Source: Paenibacillus brasilensis (GTDB taxonomy: Bacteria > Bacillota > Bacilli > Paenibacillales > Paenibacillaceae). Taken from it: a stretch of 64,000 nt of DNA. The first letter of the stretch is position 1. The number at the start of each line of letters is the position of its first letter. Under the pieces are notes generated by a model. That model searched no databases. It was not told the DNA's origin and was given only the letters and a program-made list of their open reading frames with translations. The stretch lies in assembly GCF_009363115.1 (NCBI RefSeq), contig NZ_CP045298.1, forward strand, positions 5,391,501 to 5,455,500, read 5' to 3'. This document shows, piece after piece, positions 61,220 to 64,000 of this stretch. The position numbers and the translations under genes were made by a program.

Positions 61220-64000
61220 TTACGTCAGCGTTTCTTCCTGCTCCAGTTCGGCAATACGACTTGCCAGCTCTTCCCAAACCTGCGGCTGCTCATCACCTGC
61301 GAGTGCATGCTCCATACCGTCAAGCGTTTCCAGCATCTGCTCACGAAGCTGTGCCGTCTGCCACGTTTGCTCCTCCTGCATTAGCTTAACGTAAAAAGAA
61401 GACATTCTTTCCCCTTGTACCTCCACAGCTTCGCCAATTTTCTCGCGTAGTATTGGCTCCAAACTGGATTGCAGATTCACCCGACCAGCCCCTTCAAAAA
61501 AGAGCTTCGGATTTTTAAAGGTATTCCAATACTCCTTCCAAAGGACGGAGTCCTGCAGCGAAATTTCAATCAGTTCAGGAACAGACCATTCTCTGGCTTC
61601 AGGTGCTGTGCAATCCAAACCTGTCAGCCGCTGGTTCATCTCTTCCGCACACCCTTGTATAGCCTTGCCTACCAAGGATTTTCCCGTTTTTTCCAGCCTG
61701 AGAGTGGTTGCCAATAATTCCTGAGACAGCTCCAGCTCAAATAATCGCATCAGTTCACGACCACAAGAGGCAAAGGCCGAACGAAGATCCCCTGCTCCTT
61801 CGCGTAAAACAGATGGATGAAACGCCTCGGACATAAACTCTCCAATCCGGTAGGCAAGCCGTTGACGCACATGATACAGCAGTTCATCGGTTTCACCTAA
61901 TAAAACAGCTGCACCGCTGCTGTCAGACAGGTTTTGGAGCAACTGCTCCAGCTCGCTACGAATGCCTTGTAATCGCTCTAATCGAAGCGCACGTTCTTCT
62001 ACGCCAAACCGGGCATCAGCGGCATGCTGCTCTATCCGGTTTCGCAGCCGCCCCAGCTCCTGCATGGCAGAAGCAATGGACAAGCCCGCCAGCTCATCAG
62101 CTGCGAAGTCCGAAAAATCTTTTTCAAACCCTTCAAAACGTGAAGCCGCACGCAGCGAGGGCTCTCCCTGTTCGGCTGCTTCCAGTGCCAGCATACTGGA
62201 CAGCGGATAAATACGTGGCTTACGGATTCCGTTCGTCTGTAGTTGTTCCTGTACATGCCGGGTCACGGACTGCAATTCTTCTTCGGATGAAGCCAAATCT
62301 GAGGCATTGACGATAAAAAAGGTTTGGTCCAGCGCCAACGTCTCTTTAACGCGGCCCAATTGGTTCAAAAATTGCCGGTCTCCTTGGGTAAACGCATGAT
62401 TGTAATAGGTGATAAATACAAGTGCGTCTGCATGCTTCATATAATTGAAGGTCACACCCGTATGCCGTGCATTCACAGAATCCGCTCCAGGCGTATCCAC
62501 TAGCACAATACCCTGACGGGTCAAAGCGCAATCATAATAAAGGTCGATGCGCTCCACGAAGCATGACTTGTGCTCAGACGCGACAAAATCCCGATACTGT
62601 CCCAGATTTACCTGAAGCTGCTGACCCAGCAGGTTTTCAGCTTCTTCCCATCCGGCTGCGGCAGCCTTTAAAAAGCTGTAATGCGGCCTTCCGGCAGGAT
62701 GTATTCCTTCTGGAGATAATTCACGTACGGCTTCCTGCCAGCCTATTGCCTCCGGTTCTCCCAATCCCAATAACCGGAACGAATATTTAAGATCGTCCCG
62801 CAACGCGTCCACTGATTTCATGTGGACGTCAGCCGTGGCATGGCGCTCAGGAGCTTCAGGCGCCATAATACGGTTAATCGCCGCTGTCGTTGGATGCGGC
62901 GATACGGGTAACACCGCTTCGCCCAGCAAAGCATTGGCGAAGCTGGACTTCCCGGCGCTGAACGCTCCAAACAGCGCCAAAGTAAACCGCCCGCCCTCCA
63001 GCGCAGCCGCGCGGGCATGTAAATCCCGTACCGTTGCCTGCATGGCAGGGTACGGATTGATCAAGGCAGCGGCTGTTTTCAGCCGAGCCGCTGCTGCATC
63101 CAGCCGCGTGCGGCGCCCTCCGGCGGCAGGCTGTGCTGCCGCCATGCTCGCTTGCGGCAGCGCCGATCCGGCGCGTGTGCCAGCGATGGCGGGCCGCATC
63201 GGATCTTTTGGCGCGACTGAAGCCATCGGAGAAACAGCGGCAGCTCCAGCCTTAAGCGCAGCTACGCGAGGCAGTGTGCCTGGCGCGACGGCTTGCGGCA
63301 GCAGGCTGCGGAGCGCGTTGGCCTGTGCGGTCGAGGCGCGCATACGGGCACTGTAGCGGCTCGCTGCGTCTGCTTGCGCCAACAGCGCGTGACGAGTGGA
63401 CGCGAGAGCCGCGCGACGATCCTCGGCCTGCAGCGCAAGCTGGGCCAGCAGGCGGTCTGCCAGCGCCAGCGCCTTGCGGCGACAATCCGCCGTGACTGCG
63501 GCACGAAGGTCCTTACAATAGTTCAGCGTATACTCCGGCGACAATGCCGTTTCCTTGACCGTCTGCTCAATCAGCTCCCGATTCGTCACTGGACGAATGC
63601 CATCTAGCTCTTGCTCCATCGCAGCAGACCACAGCCCATGACCTTCGCCCCAAGTTCTCAGCAGCTCCCGCACATGCGGAAGCAGTTGCCCTTCCACCTG
63701 ATCTGTCAGCATCCGTGTCAGCCGTTCCAGGCGATGCTCCTTTTCTCGCTCCGTCTTGCCTCCGGCAAACAACAGCCCCATCTTGAAGCCCGGCTTGCGG
63801 CTCTCCAAATATTCGCCCGCTGCTTCACGCAGCTCCGCAGGCGTCAAATGCACTTGCTCCAGCAGACGATCCAGCTCTTGACGCAACCGTTTATGCTCCT
63901 GCTCCGGGAGTATCCGCCACTGCTCATCCTCTTGCTGTAGGGCTTTCTGCTCCAATTCCAGGCGGGAAATGGCCTCTTTTCCGCCCGCCTCTTGCAGCAG
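61220..64000 (-). CDS. Bacterial dynamin-like GTPase (DynA type), C-terminal part
   Basis: The reading frame is open to the right window edge without a stop, and no credible start is visible (only a TTG at 63955), so the gene is truncated 5' and at least 926 residues are encoded here. A GTPase domain lies in the middle: G1 GAFSAGKSSF at about 345-354 of the partial protein, G3 DTPGADSVNARH and G4-like VNASDL. Helical and coiled segments flank it. Bacillus DynA has two such GTPase modules in tandem, so this should be the second module, with the first beyond the edge. Members remodel membranes under stress. A strong terminator ends the gene. Confidence 0.87.
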   Translation of the reverse strand: MLQEAGGKEAISRLELEQKALQQEDEQWRILPEQEHKRLRQELDRLLEQVHLTPAELREAAGEYLESRKPGFKMGLLFAGGKTEREKEHRLERLTRMLTDQVEGQLLPHVRELLRTWGEGHGLWSAAMEQELDGIRPVTNRELIEQTVKETALSPEYTLNYCKDLRAAVTADCRRKALALADRLLAQLALQAEDRRAALASTRHALLAQADAASRYSARMRASTAQANALRSLLPQAVAPGTLPRVAALKAGAAAVSPMASVAPKDPMRPAIAGTRAGSALPQASMAAAQPAAGGRRTRLDAAAARLKTAAALINPYPAMQATVRDLHARAAALEGGRFTLALFGAFSAGKSSFANALLGEAVLPVSPHPTTAAINRIMAPEAPERHATADVHMKSVDALRDDLKYSFRLLGLGEPEAIGWQEAVRELSPEGIHPAGRPHYSFLKAAAAGWEEAENLLGQQLQVNLGQYRDFVASEHKSCFVERIDLYYDCALTRQGIVLVDTPGADSVNARHTGVTFNYMKHADALVFITYYNHAFTQGDRQFLNQLGRVKETLALDQTFFIVNASDLASSEEELQSVTRHVQEQLQTNGIRKPRIYPLSSMLALEAAEQGEPSLRAASRFEGFEKDFSDFAADELAGLSIASAMQELGRLRNRIEQHAADARFGVEERALRLERLQGIRSELEQLLQNLSDSSGAAVLLGETDELLYHVRQRLAYRIGEFMSEAFHPSVLREGAGDLRSAFASCGRELMRLFELELSQELLATTLRLEKTGKSLVGKAIQGCAEEMNQRLTGLDCTAPEAREWSVPELIEISLQDSVLWKEYWNTFKNPKLFFEGAGRVNLQSSLEPILREKIGEAVEVQGERMSSFYVKLMQEEQTWQTAQLREQMLETLDGMEHALAGDEQPQVWEELASRIAELEQEETLT

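Noticed and set aside
63252..63607. Several overlapping open frames in the GC-rich part of the dynamin gene, considered as extra small genes
   Set aside because: High GC suppresses stop codons in all frames; no ribosome binding site or family resemblance.
1..64000. CRISPR arrays, tRNA/rRNA genes, transposases or prophage modules
   Set aside because: None was seen on either strand; no regular spaced repeats, no cloverleaf-like sequence recognised and no transposase motifs. A tRNAscan or IS search would be needed to exclude degraded copies.

Overview
The window reads as a spore-forming, low-to-mid-GC Firmicute of the genus Paenibacillus, probably the P. polymyxa group. This rests on glnA-glnR, hfq-miaA and cotE/mutS-mutL order resembling Bacillus, the sporulation genes spoVK and cotE, AGGAGG-type ribosome binding sites, TTG/GTG starts and long Bacillales-style proteins. 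The genus call comes from family knowledge, not a database search. Almost everything left of 18 kb lies on the minus strand.

Layout: (1) 1-10 kb holds the nitrogen operon glnR-glnA (glnA only as its first 14 codons), a PLP lyase-like gene, hflX, spoVK, a DUF218 and a DUF402 gene, a class A penicillin-binding protein, hfq and miaA. (2) 10-18 kb holds an RsmJ-like methyltransferase, mutL, mutS, a phage-type amidoligase homologue and the spore coat gene cotE. (3) 18-26 kb holds a divergent LysR/amino-acid exporter pair, a FUSC-type aromatic acid exporter, a SsuA/NMT1-type ABC uptake system and an M32 carboxypeptidase. (4) 26-28.5 kb holds a beta-carbonic anhydrase, a PadR regulator and a small secreted Gly-rich protein with a YxcD-like partner. 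(5) 28.6-34 kb holds the five-gene STM4011-STM4015 cassette: two radical SAM proteins, an alkaline-phosphatase-fold hydrolase, an ATP-grasp protein and a leucine-rich-repeat-like protein. This is the best candidate in the window for an undescribed biochemical system.

(6) 34-39 kb holds an efflux operon with a DHA2 transporter between two membrane-fusion adaptors, and an unrecognised gene. (7) 39-43.2 kb holds a flavodoxin with a Fur-box promoter, araA with paired AraR-type operators and a cre-like site, an RlmI-like methyltransferase and an RluA-family pseudouridine synthase. (8) 43.3-45.1 kb holds a decayed marR-DHA2 efflux locus in which both genes lack roughly 100 nt and are frameshifted; an intact marR follows. 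(9) 46-50.5 kb holds parC and parE. (10) 50.6-64 kb holds an ABC-2 exporter pair with an SGNH hydrolase, an AIM24 protein, a CAP-domain secreted protein, a GNAT protein, purT, a YfiB/YfiC-type heterodimeric ABC exporter and the C-terminal part of a bacterial dynamin cut by the window edge.

Many operon ends carry clear Rho-independent terminators. No rRNA, tRNA, CRISPR array, insertion sequence or prophage was recognised. The window is largely ordinary chromosomal core, with accessory features concentrated at 26-39 kb and 43-45 kb.
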